Assembly (NCBI RefSeq): GCF_019823065.1
Contig: NZ_CP081966.1
Span: 2,759,501 to 2,823,500 of the forward strand
Direction of reading: 5' to 3'
DNA: 64,000 nucleotides
Origin: Pseudomonas mosselii
GTDB lineage: Bacteria > Pseudomonadota > Gammaproteobacteria > Pseudomonadales > Pseudomonadaceae
The notes under the pieces: generated by a model
Seen by the model: the letters and a program-made list of their open reading frames with translations, nothing else
The model's database searches: none
What the model was told of the DNA's origin: nothing
Shown here: positions 44,991 through 53,745 of the stretch, in pieces
How the letters are laid out: the number at the start of each line of letters is the position of its first letter
Numbering within the stretch: the first letter of the stretch is position 1
Program-made: the position numbers and the translations under genes

Positions 44991-45890
44991 TCAGCGCACG
45001 CCACGTGCCCGCGCTACCCGCGAACCGGTGGCGCGCCCCAGCACTTCGCTGATGCGCAGGCCGGCGGCGATCAGCTTGTCCAGGTCGATGCCGGTCTCGA
45101 TGCCCAGCCCCTGTAACAGGTACACCACGTCCTCGCTAGCGACGTTACCGGTGGCACCCTTGGCGTACGGGCAACCGCCCAGCCCGGCCACCGAGCTGTC
45201 GAACACGCTGATGCCCTCCAGCAGGCCGGCATAGACGTTGGCCAGGGCTTGGCCATAGGTGTCGTGGAAGTGCCCGGCCAGTTGCTCGCGGGGTACCTGG
45301 GCCGCGACCACTTCGAACAGGCGGCGGGTGTCACCGGCGGTGCCGGTGCCGATGGTGTCGCCCAGCGATACCTCGTAGCAGCCCATGTCGTAAAGGGCAC
45401 GGGCCACCGGCGCGACCTGCTCGGCGCCGATACGCCCCTCGTAGGGGCAGCCGAGCACGCAGGACACATAACCGCGCACCCGCACACCCTGGCTGCGGGC
45501 GGCGTCCATAATCGGTTCAAAGCGTTTGAGGCTGTCGCTGATCGAGCAGTTGATGTTGCGCTGCGAGAAGGCTTCCGAGGCCGCCGCGAACACCGCCACT
45601 TCCTTCACCCCGGCGGCCAGGGCATCCTCGAAACCGCGCAGGTTGGGTGCCAGGGCCGCATAGGTGACCCCTTCACGCTGGCGGATACCGGCGAACACCT
45701 CGGCGGAGCCGGCCATCTGCGGCACCCACTTGGGCGAGACGAAACTGCCCACTTCGATGTAGCCGAGCCCGGCGTCGGTGAGGTCGTCCACCAGTTGCAC
45801 CTTGTCGGCGACGCTGATGGGCTGGGCTTCGTTCTGCAGGCCGTCGCGCGGGCCGACTTCGACCAGACGGACATTCTTGGGCAATGACAT
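44991..45890 (-). CDS. mvaB: Hydroxymethylglutaryl-CoA lyase
   Basis: This 299-residue DRE-TIM metallolyase has RLVEVGPRDGLQNE (metal/base residues) at the N-terminus, SLGDTIGTGT in the middle and the HMG-CoA lyase signature SVAGLGGCPYAKGATGN with the catalytic Cys near the C-terminus. It cleaves HMG-CoA to acetoacetate and acetyl-CoA in leucine and mevalonate breakdown. The start at 45890 (MSLPKNV) is set by homology; the open frame upstream overlaps the MerR gene. It lies 20 bp after that regulator and just upstream of crcY. Confidence 0.95.
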   Translation of the reverse strand: MSLPKNVRLVEVGPRDGLQNEAQPISVADKVQLVDDLTDAGLGYIEVGSFVSPKWVPQMAGSAEVFAGIRQREGVTYAALAPNLRGFEDALAAGVKEVAVFAAASEAFSQRNINCSISDSLKRFEPIMDAARSQGVRVRGYVSCVLGCPYEGRIGAEQVAPVARALYDMGCYEVSLGDTIGTGTAGDTRRLFEVVAAQVPREQLAGHFHDTYGQALANVYAGLLEGISVFDSSVAGLGGCPYAKGATGNVASEDVVYLLQGLGIETGIDLDKLIAAGLRISEVLGRATGSRVARARGVR

Positions 45891-45910
45891 GGCGGGTTTC
45901 CTGTGGCGGA

Positions 45911-46312
45911 TCAACGGTGGGGGTGCGACGGGTTCAGGGTGGCGGCCAGGGCCTGCTCGCAGCGCTCCTGGGCGGTGTCCAGCTCCAGGTGCATCTGCTG
46001 GATGTCGAGCATCTGCTGTTCGAGCTGGGCGCGGCGTTCGGCGATCTTGGCCAGCATGCTGGTGAGCTGCTTCTGGTTGCCGCTGGTGGGGTCGTAGAGC
46101 TCGATCAGTTCCCGGCACTCGGCCAGCGAGAAGCCGATGCGCTTGCCCCGCAGGATCAGCTTGAGGGTGACCTTGTCGCGCGCCGAGTAGATGCGCTCCA
46201 GGCCACGGCGCTCGGGGCTGAGCAGGCCCTGTTCCTCGTAGAAGCGGATGGCGCGGGTGGTGATGTCCAGCTCGCGGGACAGGTCGGAGATGCTGTAGGT
46301 CTGGCTGCTCAT
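45911..46312 (-). CDS. MerR-family regulator (LiuR-like)
   Basis: The 133-residue protein has an N-terminal MerR winged helix (YSISDLSRELDITTRAIRFYEEQGLL, RGLERIYSARDKVTLKLILRGKRIGFSL) and a C-terminal coiled coil (about 85-120). No metal-binding cysteines are present, only one Cys in AECREL and one in ERCEQ. It resembles LiuR, the leucine/isovalerate catabolism regulator, and its operon with mvaB supports that role, although no other liu genes are adjacent. Confidence 0.87.
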   Translation of the reverse strand: MSSQTYSISDLSRELDITTRAIRFYEEQGLLSPERRGLERIYSARDKVTLKLILRGKRIGFSLAECRELIELYDPTSGNQKQLTSMLAKIAERRAQLEQQMLDIQQMHLELDTAQERCEQALAATLNPSHPHR

Positions 46313-46394
46313 GCTTGGGCTCGGGGGAGGGAATGCAAGTAACCTAATGCCAGGTTGACGTATACGTCAAGCGGACCTCCATGGGAGTTTGGGC

Positions 46395-46507
46395 CCCTGT
46401 GGGAGCGGCCTTGTGTCGCGAAAGGGGCGCGTAGCGGCCCCAAACCAACAGTAGCGCTGCAAAAAGCTGGGGCCGCTTTGCAGCCCTTTCGCGCCGCTCC
46501 TACAGGG
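46395..46507. repeat. REPIN (inverted REP pair)
   Basis: CCCTGTGGGAGCGGCCTTGT...GCGAAAGGG at 46395-46426 and CCCTTTCGCGCCGCTCCTACAGGG at 46484-46507 form an inverted pair of REP sequences between the MerR promoter region and the 3' end of the AraC gene. An inner inverted pair (GCGGCCCCA / TGGGGCCGC) is also visible. Confidence 0.88.
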
Positions 46508-46533
46508 ATCGCGCAAGGCTAGTGGGGCTTGTT

Positions 46534-47406
46534 TCAGGTATTGACCGACCTGCGGTATTCCTTGGGCGTCCGGCCATCGAGCCGCTTGAAGAACCGCGCA
46601 AAGTAGGTCGGATCGCTGAACCCCAGGCTGTCGGACAACTGGCTGATGCTCATGCGGGTATACGCCAGATTACGCCGTGCCTCGAGCAGCAGGCGCTGGT
46701 GGATCACCTGCAACGCCGATTGCCCGGCCAACGCTCGGCACAGCTGGTTCAACTGCAGGCTGGTGATGCCCAGCCGGCTGGCGAAGTCGTCCACGGCAAG
46801 GTGCTCGCGGTAATGCGCCTCGACCAGGCGCAGGTAACGCCCCAGCAACTGCTGGTCCCGTTCGTCCTGGTTACGCGCGGGCAAGGCCTGCTGCTGGCGG
46901 TGGATCCAGACCATCAGCGCGGTGACCAGCGCCTGCAGCAGGGGGCCTCGTGCCGGCGCGCTGCCTTGATACTCCTGCTGCAGCGTGTCGATCAGCCCGT
47001 GCAGGCGCAGACGATCCTGGCCCAGCGGGTAACAGCGGGCAGCGGTCAGTACGCTCAAGGGAGCGCCGAGGCGCTGTTCCAGATCGACCACCAGGGCCGT
47101 GCCGAAGGTCAGTACGTGCCCCTGGATATCGGCGCTGAAGCGAAAACCATGCACGGTGAGCGGCGGCACCACCTGGATCGCCGCCTCGCGAATCACCCGG
47201 CGCTCGCCCTCGATCTCCACCTGGGCCTCGCCCCGCTGCACATAGAGAAGCTGGAACAGCTCGGCATGCCGATGCGGTTTGATTTCCCAATGGTGCAGGC
47301 GGCTGCGCGCCGGGATCGACTCGCAGTGCAGCAGGTCGGTGTCCGGCCAGGCGTGATGTTCGCCGTACAGCTGGAACAGCGGGATGCCGGGGAGCGGGAT
47401 GTGCAT
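46534..47406 (-). CDS. pobR: AraC-family activator of 4-hydroxybenzoate catabolism
   Basis: The 290-residue protein has an N-terminal cupin (HHWEIKPHRHAELFQLLYVQRG, VVPPLTVHGF) and a C-terminal AraC DNA-binding domain ending SISQLSDSLGFSDPTYFARFFKRLDGRTPKEYR. It is divergent from pobA with a 166-bp intergenic region, the arrangement of the PobR/PobC activators of Pseudomonas. It should switch on pobA when 4-hydroxybenzoate is present. Confidence 0.9.
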   Translation of the reverse strand: MHIPLPGIPLFQLYGEHHAWPDTDLLHCESIPARSRLHHWEIKPHRHAELFQLLYVQRGEAQVEIEGERRVIREAAIQVVPPLTVHGFRFSADIQGHVLTFGTALVVDLEQRLGAPLSVLTAARCYPLGQDRLRLHGLIDTLQQEYQGSAPARGPLLQALVTALMVWIHRQQQALPARNQDERDQQLLGRYLRLVEAHYREHLAVDDFASRLGITSLQLNQLCRALAGQSALQVIHQRLLLEARRNLAYTRMSISQLSDSLGFSDPTYFARFFKRLDGRTPKEYRRSVNT

Positions 47407-47455
47407 GAAGGATTGTCCGTTAATCGAACGAATTTTTGAAAAGTGCAGTTTTTGA

Positions 47456-48760
<1,305 letters not shown>

Positions 48761-48769
48761 AACAGTGGG

Positions 48770-48786
48770 GGACCGCTTTGCGGTCC
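48770..48786. terminator. Hairpin between convergent pobA and ankyrin gene
   Basis: A 7-bp stem GGACCGC / GCGGTCC with loop TTT is placed between the two convergent stop codons (48760 and 48811). Confidence 0.6.
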
Positions 48787-48810
48787 AATCGCCGGCAACG
48801 ACGCCAGGTT

Positions 48811-49461
48811 CTACTGCTCCAAGAGCGTCACCATCTCCCGGTATCCGCGCTGGCGGGCGTGCTCCAGCGCGGTCACACCCTCCTTGTCGGTGATCCGCGG
48901 ATCTGCTCCGGCCGCCAGCAACCGGCGCACGATCTCCACATACCGAGGGCCGCCATCGCCAAGGATCACCGCCTCAAGCAGCGCGGTCCAGTGCAGGCGG
49001 TTGAGGTGGTCGACGTCGACGCCGGCCTCGATCAGCAGTTGCACGGTCTCGACGTGACCGCGCTCGGCCGCCGGGATCAGTGCGGTGCCGCCGTAGCGGT
49101 TGGTGCTCTTGAGGTCGGCGCCATGGGCCAGGGTCAGGCGCAGGATGTCGTTGAGCCCGCGCGCGCCGGCATACAGGTAGGGGCTGTCGTTGATGTTGTC
49201 CTTGGCGTTGACGTCGGCACCGGCCTCGATCAGCACCTTGGCCACCTCCACCTGGTTGGCATGGGTGGCCACCAGCAGCGCAGTCTGGCCCTGGTCGTTG
49301 CGGGTATCAGGCAGGGCGCCACGGTCGAGCAACTGGCGCACGGCAGGGGCGTCACCGTGGCGGGCGGCATCGAGCAAGGGGGGATTCATGGCTGAGGTCT
49401 CGGCATGGGTGGCAAGGCTCAGGCTCAACAGCAAGGCGGCGAACGGCAGGCGCATGGTCAT
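48811..49461 (-). CDS. Exported ankyrin-repeat protein
   Basis: The 216-residue protein has a signal peptide (MTMRLPFAALLLSLSLATHA-ET) followed by five to six ankyrin repeats: NPPLLDAARHGDAPAVRQLL, GQTALLVATHANQVEVAKVL, then repeats with GADVNAKD, GTALIPAAERGHVETVQLL, GVDVDHLN and GVTALEHARQRGYREMV. It is likely a periplasmic scaffold, and similar genes sit next to catalases in pseudomonads. No partner is evident here; it is divergent from a LysR regulator. The longer open frame upstream is not coding. Confidence 0.9.
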   Translation of the reverse strand: MTMRLPFAALLLSLSLATHAETSAMNPPLLDAARHGDAPAVRQLLDRGALPDTRNDQGQTALLVATHANQVEVAKVLIEAGADVNAKDNINDSPYLYAGARGLNDILRLTLAHGADLKSTNRYGGTALIPAAERGHVETVQLLIEAGVDVDHLNRLHWTALLEAVILGDGGPRYVEIVRRLLAAGADPRITDKEGVTALEHARQRGYREMVTLLEQ

Positions 49462-49614
49462 CGGTATCCTGATGCGACGAAGCTTGAATGTAGGGCCCTT
49501 GTGGTTGTAGGAGAAGTGAATTATCCGGATGGGATCCAGTGTATTTGCGCATGTTGCCGGCACTGGGCGCCCATGGTAGAAGTCAGCCTTGTCATTCAGA
49601 AGTCGAATACAGAG

Positions 49615-50496
49615 ATGTCTTCCAGCGTAAAACCGAATAGGGCCTTGTTCGACCTCGACCTGCTGCGCGCCATCGTCGTGGTGGCCGATTGCGGCAGTTT
49701 CACCACCGCCGCCGCCCGCCTGCATTCCACCCAGTCGACCATCAGCCAGAAGGTCCGCCGCCTGGAGGACATGGTCGGCCATCGCCTGCTGGTGCGTGGC
49801 AACCGCGATGTGTTGCCCACCGATGCCGGGCAGACCTTGCTCGGTTACGCCCGGCACATGCTGGCCCTCAATGACCAGATGCTTGAAGCCCTGGCCGGGG
49901 CGATGGTCGGGGTCACCGTGCGCCTGGGCGTGCCGGAGGATTTCGTCGGCGGGCGCACCACCAACGCATTGTCCGCGTTCAGCCGACGCCACCCGCAGGT
50001 CAAGCTGGAGGTCACCAGCGGCCTGTGCCGCGATCTCAGCCAGGCCTACGACAACGGTGAACTCGACCTGGTGCTGCTCAAGCAGCGGCGCAACAGCCGC
50101 GAGGGCGTGGCCTGCTGGCCAGAGCGTTTGCAGTGGATCGACAGCGCGCGCACGCCGTCCTTCGAGCTCGATCCGATTCCGTTGGTGACCTTTCCGCCAC
50201 GCGGGCTGTACCGCGACGACATGATCAGCGCGATCGAAGGCATGGGCCGGCGCTGGCGCATCAGCTTTACCAGTTCCAGCCTCAGCGGGATCCAGGCGGC
50301 GGTGGCCGACGGCATGGGCATCAGCCTGCTGCCCCCGCGGGCGGCGCTCGACGAGCATCGGGTGCTGGGCGCCGGGCAGGGGCTGCCGGAGGTGGACAGC
50401 TACGAAATCGTGATCGTGCACCGGCCAACGGCGGACGCGATGGTCAAGGCGCTGGCCGAGGTGCTGACCGAATTGCTGGCGGTGCAGGCGATCTGA
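49615..50496 (+). CDS. LysR-family transcriptional regulator
   Basis: The 293-residue protein has an N-terminal LysR helix-turn-helix (SFTTAAARLHSTQSTISQKVRRLEDMVGHRLLVRG, about residues 27-62) and a substrate-binding C-terminal domain (VRLGVPEDFVGG onward). The ATG at 49615 puts the HTH at the usual distance from the N-terminus. It is divergent from the ankyrin gene (153-bp gap) and convergent with the DUF899 gene. Its target is not evident. Confidence 0.9.
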   Translation: MSSSVKPNRALFDLDLLRAIVVVADCGSFTTAAARLHSTQSTISQKVRRLEDMVGHRLLVRGNRDVLPTDAGQTLLGYARHMLALNDQMLEALAGAMVGVTVRLGVPEDFVGGRTTNALSAFSRRHPQVKLEVTSGLCRDLSQAYDNGELDLVLLKQRRNSREGVACWPERLQWIDSARTPSFELDPIPLVTFPPRGLYRDDMISAIEGMGRRWRISFTSSSLSGIQAAVADGMGISLLPPRAALDEHRVLGAGQGLPEVDSYEIVIVHRPTADAMVKALAEVLTELLAVQAI

Positions 50497-50513
50497 CACC
50501 ACCAGCGAAACGA

Positions 50514-51242
50514 TCAGTCCCCGCAGCAGTGTGACTTGCCTTGGGCCCCGTCATAGCGATCATGATGGCGCACCCAATCCATCGTCCCTTCCTCGTTGCG
50601 CCCCAGGGGGGCCACGTCGAGGAAGTTGTAGGCATTGACCAGGATGTCCAGCCCCCGGGCATAGGTGGAGTAGGTGTGGTACAGGCTGCCGTCGGCGTCC
50701 CGGTAGAACGCGCTCAATCCGGGCAACTCCGCCTCGTCGCCGCTGTAGGGCTCGTAGTTGTACTGGGCGCTGCCATCGGTGGCGACAGTGACCCCGAAGT
50801 CCTGGTTGAAGGTGCTGCCGTGCGAGGAATACCACGGGAACTGCCAGCCCATGCGCTGGCGGAACGCCTGGAATTCGCCATAGGGTGCCCGTGACACCGC
50901 CACCAGCGACACGTCATGGTGGGCCAGGTGCAGGTTGGCGCCGTCGAAATGATCGGCGAGGAAGGAGCAGCCCGGGCAGCCTTCGCTCCAGCCCCCGGCG
51001 AACATGAAGTGATAGACCAGCAGTTGGCTGCGCCCGGCGAACAGCTCGGCCAGACTCAGCTCACCGTGTGGGCCCTGGAAACGATAGTCCTGCTCCACCT
51101 GCACCCAGGGCAAGGCGCGGCGGGCAGCGGCAAGTTCATCGCGTTGATGGGTAAAGGCTTTCTCGTGCAACCAGAGTTGCCGGCGGGCGGCGAGCCATTG
51201 GCTGCGCGTGACCACGGCATGCTTGGGGGTGGAATGGCTCAT
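50514..51242 (-). CDS. DUF899 thioredoxin-like protein
   Basis: The 242-residue protein has the DUF899 pattern: LPWVQVEQDYRFQGPHGELSL, then FAGGWSEGCPGCSFLADHFDG with a CxxC in a thioredoxin-like fold (about residue 95), then VSRAPYGEFQAFRQRMGW and a conserved FYRD...YHTYSTYARG region. The C-terminus ends in a CC pair (SHCCGD). The biochemical function is not established. The start at 51242 gives the standard N-terminus; open sequence upstream to 51425 lacks family similarity. Confidence 0.88.
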   Translation of the reverse strand: MSHSTPKHAVVTRSQWLAARRQLWLHEKAFTHQRDELAAARRALPWVQVEQDYRFQGPHGELSLAELFAGRSQLLVYHFMFAGGWSEGCPGCSFLADHFDGANLHLAHHDVSLVAVSRAPYGEFQAFRQRMGWQFPWYSSHGSTFNQDFGVTVATDGSAQYNYEPYSGDEAELPGLSAFYRDADGSLYHTYSTYARGLDILVNAYNFLDVAPLGRNEEGTMDWVRHHDRYDGAQGKSHCCGD

Positions 51243-51479
51243 GGGCGTGACTCCACGCTGGGGGTTCACCGAGTGGTCGAATGGCAGCGCGGACATTCGA
51301 CGCTGGATTTTCCGTTGCCGACCAATGGTTGCTCCGCCCCCTCGATGCAGTCTCCCTGATGAACCTTTCATGACAAAACGTCGGTAGCAAAGCGCCACCC
51401 CCGTCAAAGCCATGGATACCGGCAAGGCATCTGGCCATCAGGCCGGTCGAGCCTTGGGGAACGGCCTGGGAGCGGGGCG

Positions 51480-52097
51480 ATGGGGACTATGGAACGCTAC
51501 ACGAAAGTGGGAATGCAGGAGCTCGACCAGCGCCTGGCGAAGATCGTCGAGGCGGCGCGCAAGCAGCCGGTCTCGGTCTATCGCTACGGCGCGCCGTGGG
51601 TATGGATCGTCTCCCAGGAAGACTGGCAGGGCGCCCTGCGCGAGGTGGCCAGCTGCGTGCCGCCCGGGCATTCGCTGGCGCTGCTCAAGCCGCGTATCGA
51701 AGCCTTGCTGGATGAGCACCAGGCCGCGCTGGCGCTGCTGGCCGAGCAGCAGGGCATGATCATCGCCCCGCACACACTGATGCACGTGCTGCTGCTGCAG
51801 TTGCTGTATTCGGTGCCCAGCGAGAAGCAGCTCTACGAGCAGCTCAACTACAACCTGCTGTTCCGCTGGTTCGCCGGCCTGGAACTGAAATCGCGGGTGT
51901 GGAACTTCAGCCTGTTCAGTCATGACCTCGGCGTGCTGCTGGGCAGCGCCATGGCCGTGTCGCTGCTGCAGCGCATGGTCGACGAGGTGCTCGGCGCGAG
52001 CCTGCAGGCCATGCCCGAGTTCAGCCTCAACCTGGCCTTGCTGCACAGCTGGCTGGCACGTCACCAAGGTCAGGCCGCGCCTGACGCAAACCACTAG
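51480..52097 (+). CDS. phdA: PhdA-like protein: Phd-type N-terminus fused to a transposase-N (DUF772) domain
   Basis: The 205-residue protein has two parts. Residues 4-55 look like a Phd/YefM antitoxin N-terminus (TKVGMQELDQRLAKIVEAAR...VSVYRYGAPWVWIVS). Residues 95-160 match the N-terminal domain of IS5-type transposases (LLLQLLYSVPSEKQLYEQLNYNLLFRWFAGL), but the catalytic DDE part is absent. From memory, P. aeruginosa PhdA (PA0691) lies in the same place before pdtB. It is probably a domesticated regulator. The alternative start MERYTK at 51489 is possible. It is 35 bp upstream of the TpsB gene. Confidence 0.75.
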   Translation: MGTMERYTKVGMQELDQRLAKIVEAARKQPVSVYRYGAPWVWIVSQEDWQGALREVASCVPPGHSLALLKPRIEALLDEHQAALALLAEQQGMIIAPHTLMHVLLLQLLYSVPSEKQLYEQLNYNLLFRWFAGLELKSRVWNFSLFSHDLGVLLGSAMAVSLLQRMVDEVLGASLQAMPEFSLNLALLHSWLARHQGQAAPDANH

Positions 52098-52132
52098 AAA
52101 CCCAACGAATTCCTGGCGCTCAAGGGGGCGGT

Positions 52133-53713
52133 GTGGAGCATTTTTTCTTCAAGCGATGCGCCATGGGCGCAGGGCTGCTGTCGTGCCTGCTGGCGGGCAA
52201 CGTGTCCGCGGACGAGGCGCAGCGCCGGGTCGAGATCAATGAATACGTGGTGCGCGGCAATACGGTGCTCGACGCCCAGGCCATCGAGGAGGCGGTCTAT
52301 CCCTACCTGGGGCCGGACAAGTCCCTGGCCGACCTCGAAGGCGCCCGCGAGGCCCTGCAGAAAAGCTACCAGGCCCGTGGCTACCAGTCGGTGTTCGTCG
52401 AGCTGCCCGAGCAGAAGGTCGAGGGCGGCGTGGTCTACCTGCAGGTGAGCGAAACCAAGGTCGGGCGAGTGCGGGTGGTGGGCGCCAAGCATTACTCGCC
52501 GCTGGAGATTCGTGAACAGGTTCCGGCGCTGGAGGAGGGCAAGGTGCCCGACTTCGCCCAGGTGCAGGACGAACTGGCCACGCTCAACCGCACCCCGGGC
52601 CGGCAGGTCATGCCGTTGGTGCGCGAAGGCCAGCGGCCGGGCACCATGGATGTCGACCTGCAGGTCGAGGACAAGCAGCCCTGGCACCTGAGCCTGGGCC
52701 TGAACAACGATCACAGCGCCGACACCGAGAAGCTGCGCAGCGTCATCAGCCTGGGCTACAACAACCTCTGGCAGGCCGGCCACAGCGTCTCGCTGACCTG
52801 GTTCACCGCGCCCCAGGACCGTGACAATGCCGAAGTCTGGTCCGGCTCCTACGCCGCACCCCTGAACGAGCGCTGGACCGTGCAGTTCTCCGGCTACCAC
52901 TCCGACAGCAACGTCGCCACGGTGGGCGGCACCAACGTCCTGGGCAAGGGCCATTCCTATGGTGTTTCGGCAATCTACAACCTGCCGGGCGTCGGCGCCT
53001 GGGCCAACGCCCTGTCGATCGGCGTGGACTTCAAGGACTTCGACGAGCAGGTCGGCCTGGGCGCCAGCAGCGACAAGGTACCACTCAAGTACGCCCCCAT
53101 CACCCTGGGCTACACCGGCTACCGCTTCACCGAGCAGGACCAGCTGAGCCTGGGCCTGAGCCTGGTGGCCGGCACCCGCAGCCTGCTGGGCTACGGCAGC
53201 GACGACGCCGAGTTCGACTACAAGCGCTACCGCGCCGATTCCAGCTTCGCCGCGCTCAAGGGCGACGGCAGCTACACCTTCGACTTCGCAGGCTCCTGGC
53301 AGAGCGCCTCGAAGCTGGCCTTCCAGCTGGCCTCGGGGCCGCTGGTGTCGAACGAGCAGTTCGCCGCCGGCGGTGCCACTTCGGTGCGCGGTTACCTGGC
53401 CGCCGAGCGTACCGGGGACGACGGCCTGCTGTTCTCCCAGGAGCTGCGCACCCCATCCATCGGCCGCTATGTCGGCAGCTACATCAGCGATTGGCGCTTC
53501 TATCTGTTCGCCGAAGGCGCCCAGCTGCGCCTGCAGGACGCGCTGCCCGAGCAGGACGACCGCTACAGCCTGGCCAGTGCCGGCATCGGCACCCGCGCCA
53601 CGCTCAACGACTGGCTGTCCGGCAGCGTCGACTGGGCCGTGCCGCTCAAGGACGGCCCCAACACCGACAAGAACGCTTCCCGTGTGCACTTCAGTGTGCA
53701 GGCGACCTTCTGA
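52133..53713 (+). CDS. pdtB: TpsB/FhaC-type two-partner secretion outer-membrane transporter (PdtB-like)
   Basis: The 526-residue protein has a signal peptide (to about residue 26, VSA-DEA), POTRA domains (VEINEYVVRGNTVLDAQAI... and VGRVRVVGAKHYSPLEI..., about 30-180) and a C-terminal 16-strand barrel. The L6 motif FAAGGATSVRGYLAAE (about residue 415), essential in FhaC/Omp85 proteins, is present. It should export a large TpsA exoprotein, but none is adjacent. The genes that follow (ExbB, ExbD, TonB, porin, PpiC) match the P. aeruginosa Pdt operon PA0692-PA0699 as I recall it. Confidence 0.88.
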   Translation: MEHFFFKRCAMGAGLLSCLLAGNVSADEAQRRVEINEYVVRGNTVLDAQAIEEAVYPYLGPDKSLADLEGAREALQKSYQARGYQSVFVELPEQKVEGGVVYLQVSETKVGRVRVVGAKHYSPLEIREQVPALEEGKVPDFAQVQDELATLNRTPGRQVMPLVREGQRPGTMDVDLQVEDKQPWHLSLGLNNDHSADTEKLRSVISLGYNNLWQAGHSVSLTWFTAPQDRDNAEVWSGSYAAPLNERWTVQFSGYHSDSNVATVGGTNVLGKGHSYGVSAIYNLPGVGAWANALSIGVDFKDFDEQVGLGASSDKVPLKYAPITLGYTGYRFTEQDQLSLGLSLVAGTRSLLGYGSDDAEFDYKRYRADSSFAALKGDGSYTFDFAGSWQSASKLAFQLASGPLVSNEQFAAGGATSVRGYLAAERTGDDGLLFSQELRTPSIGRYVGSYISDWRFYLFAEGAQLRLQDALPEQDDRYSLASAGIGTRATLNDWLSGSVDWAVPLKDGPNTDKNASRVHFSVQATF

Positions 53714-53745
53714 CTCATTGACCGGCATCGACCTGGAGACCTCTC

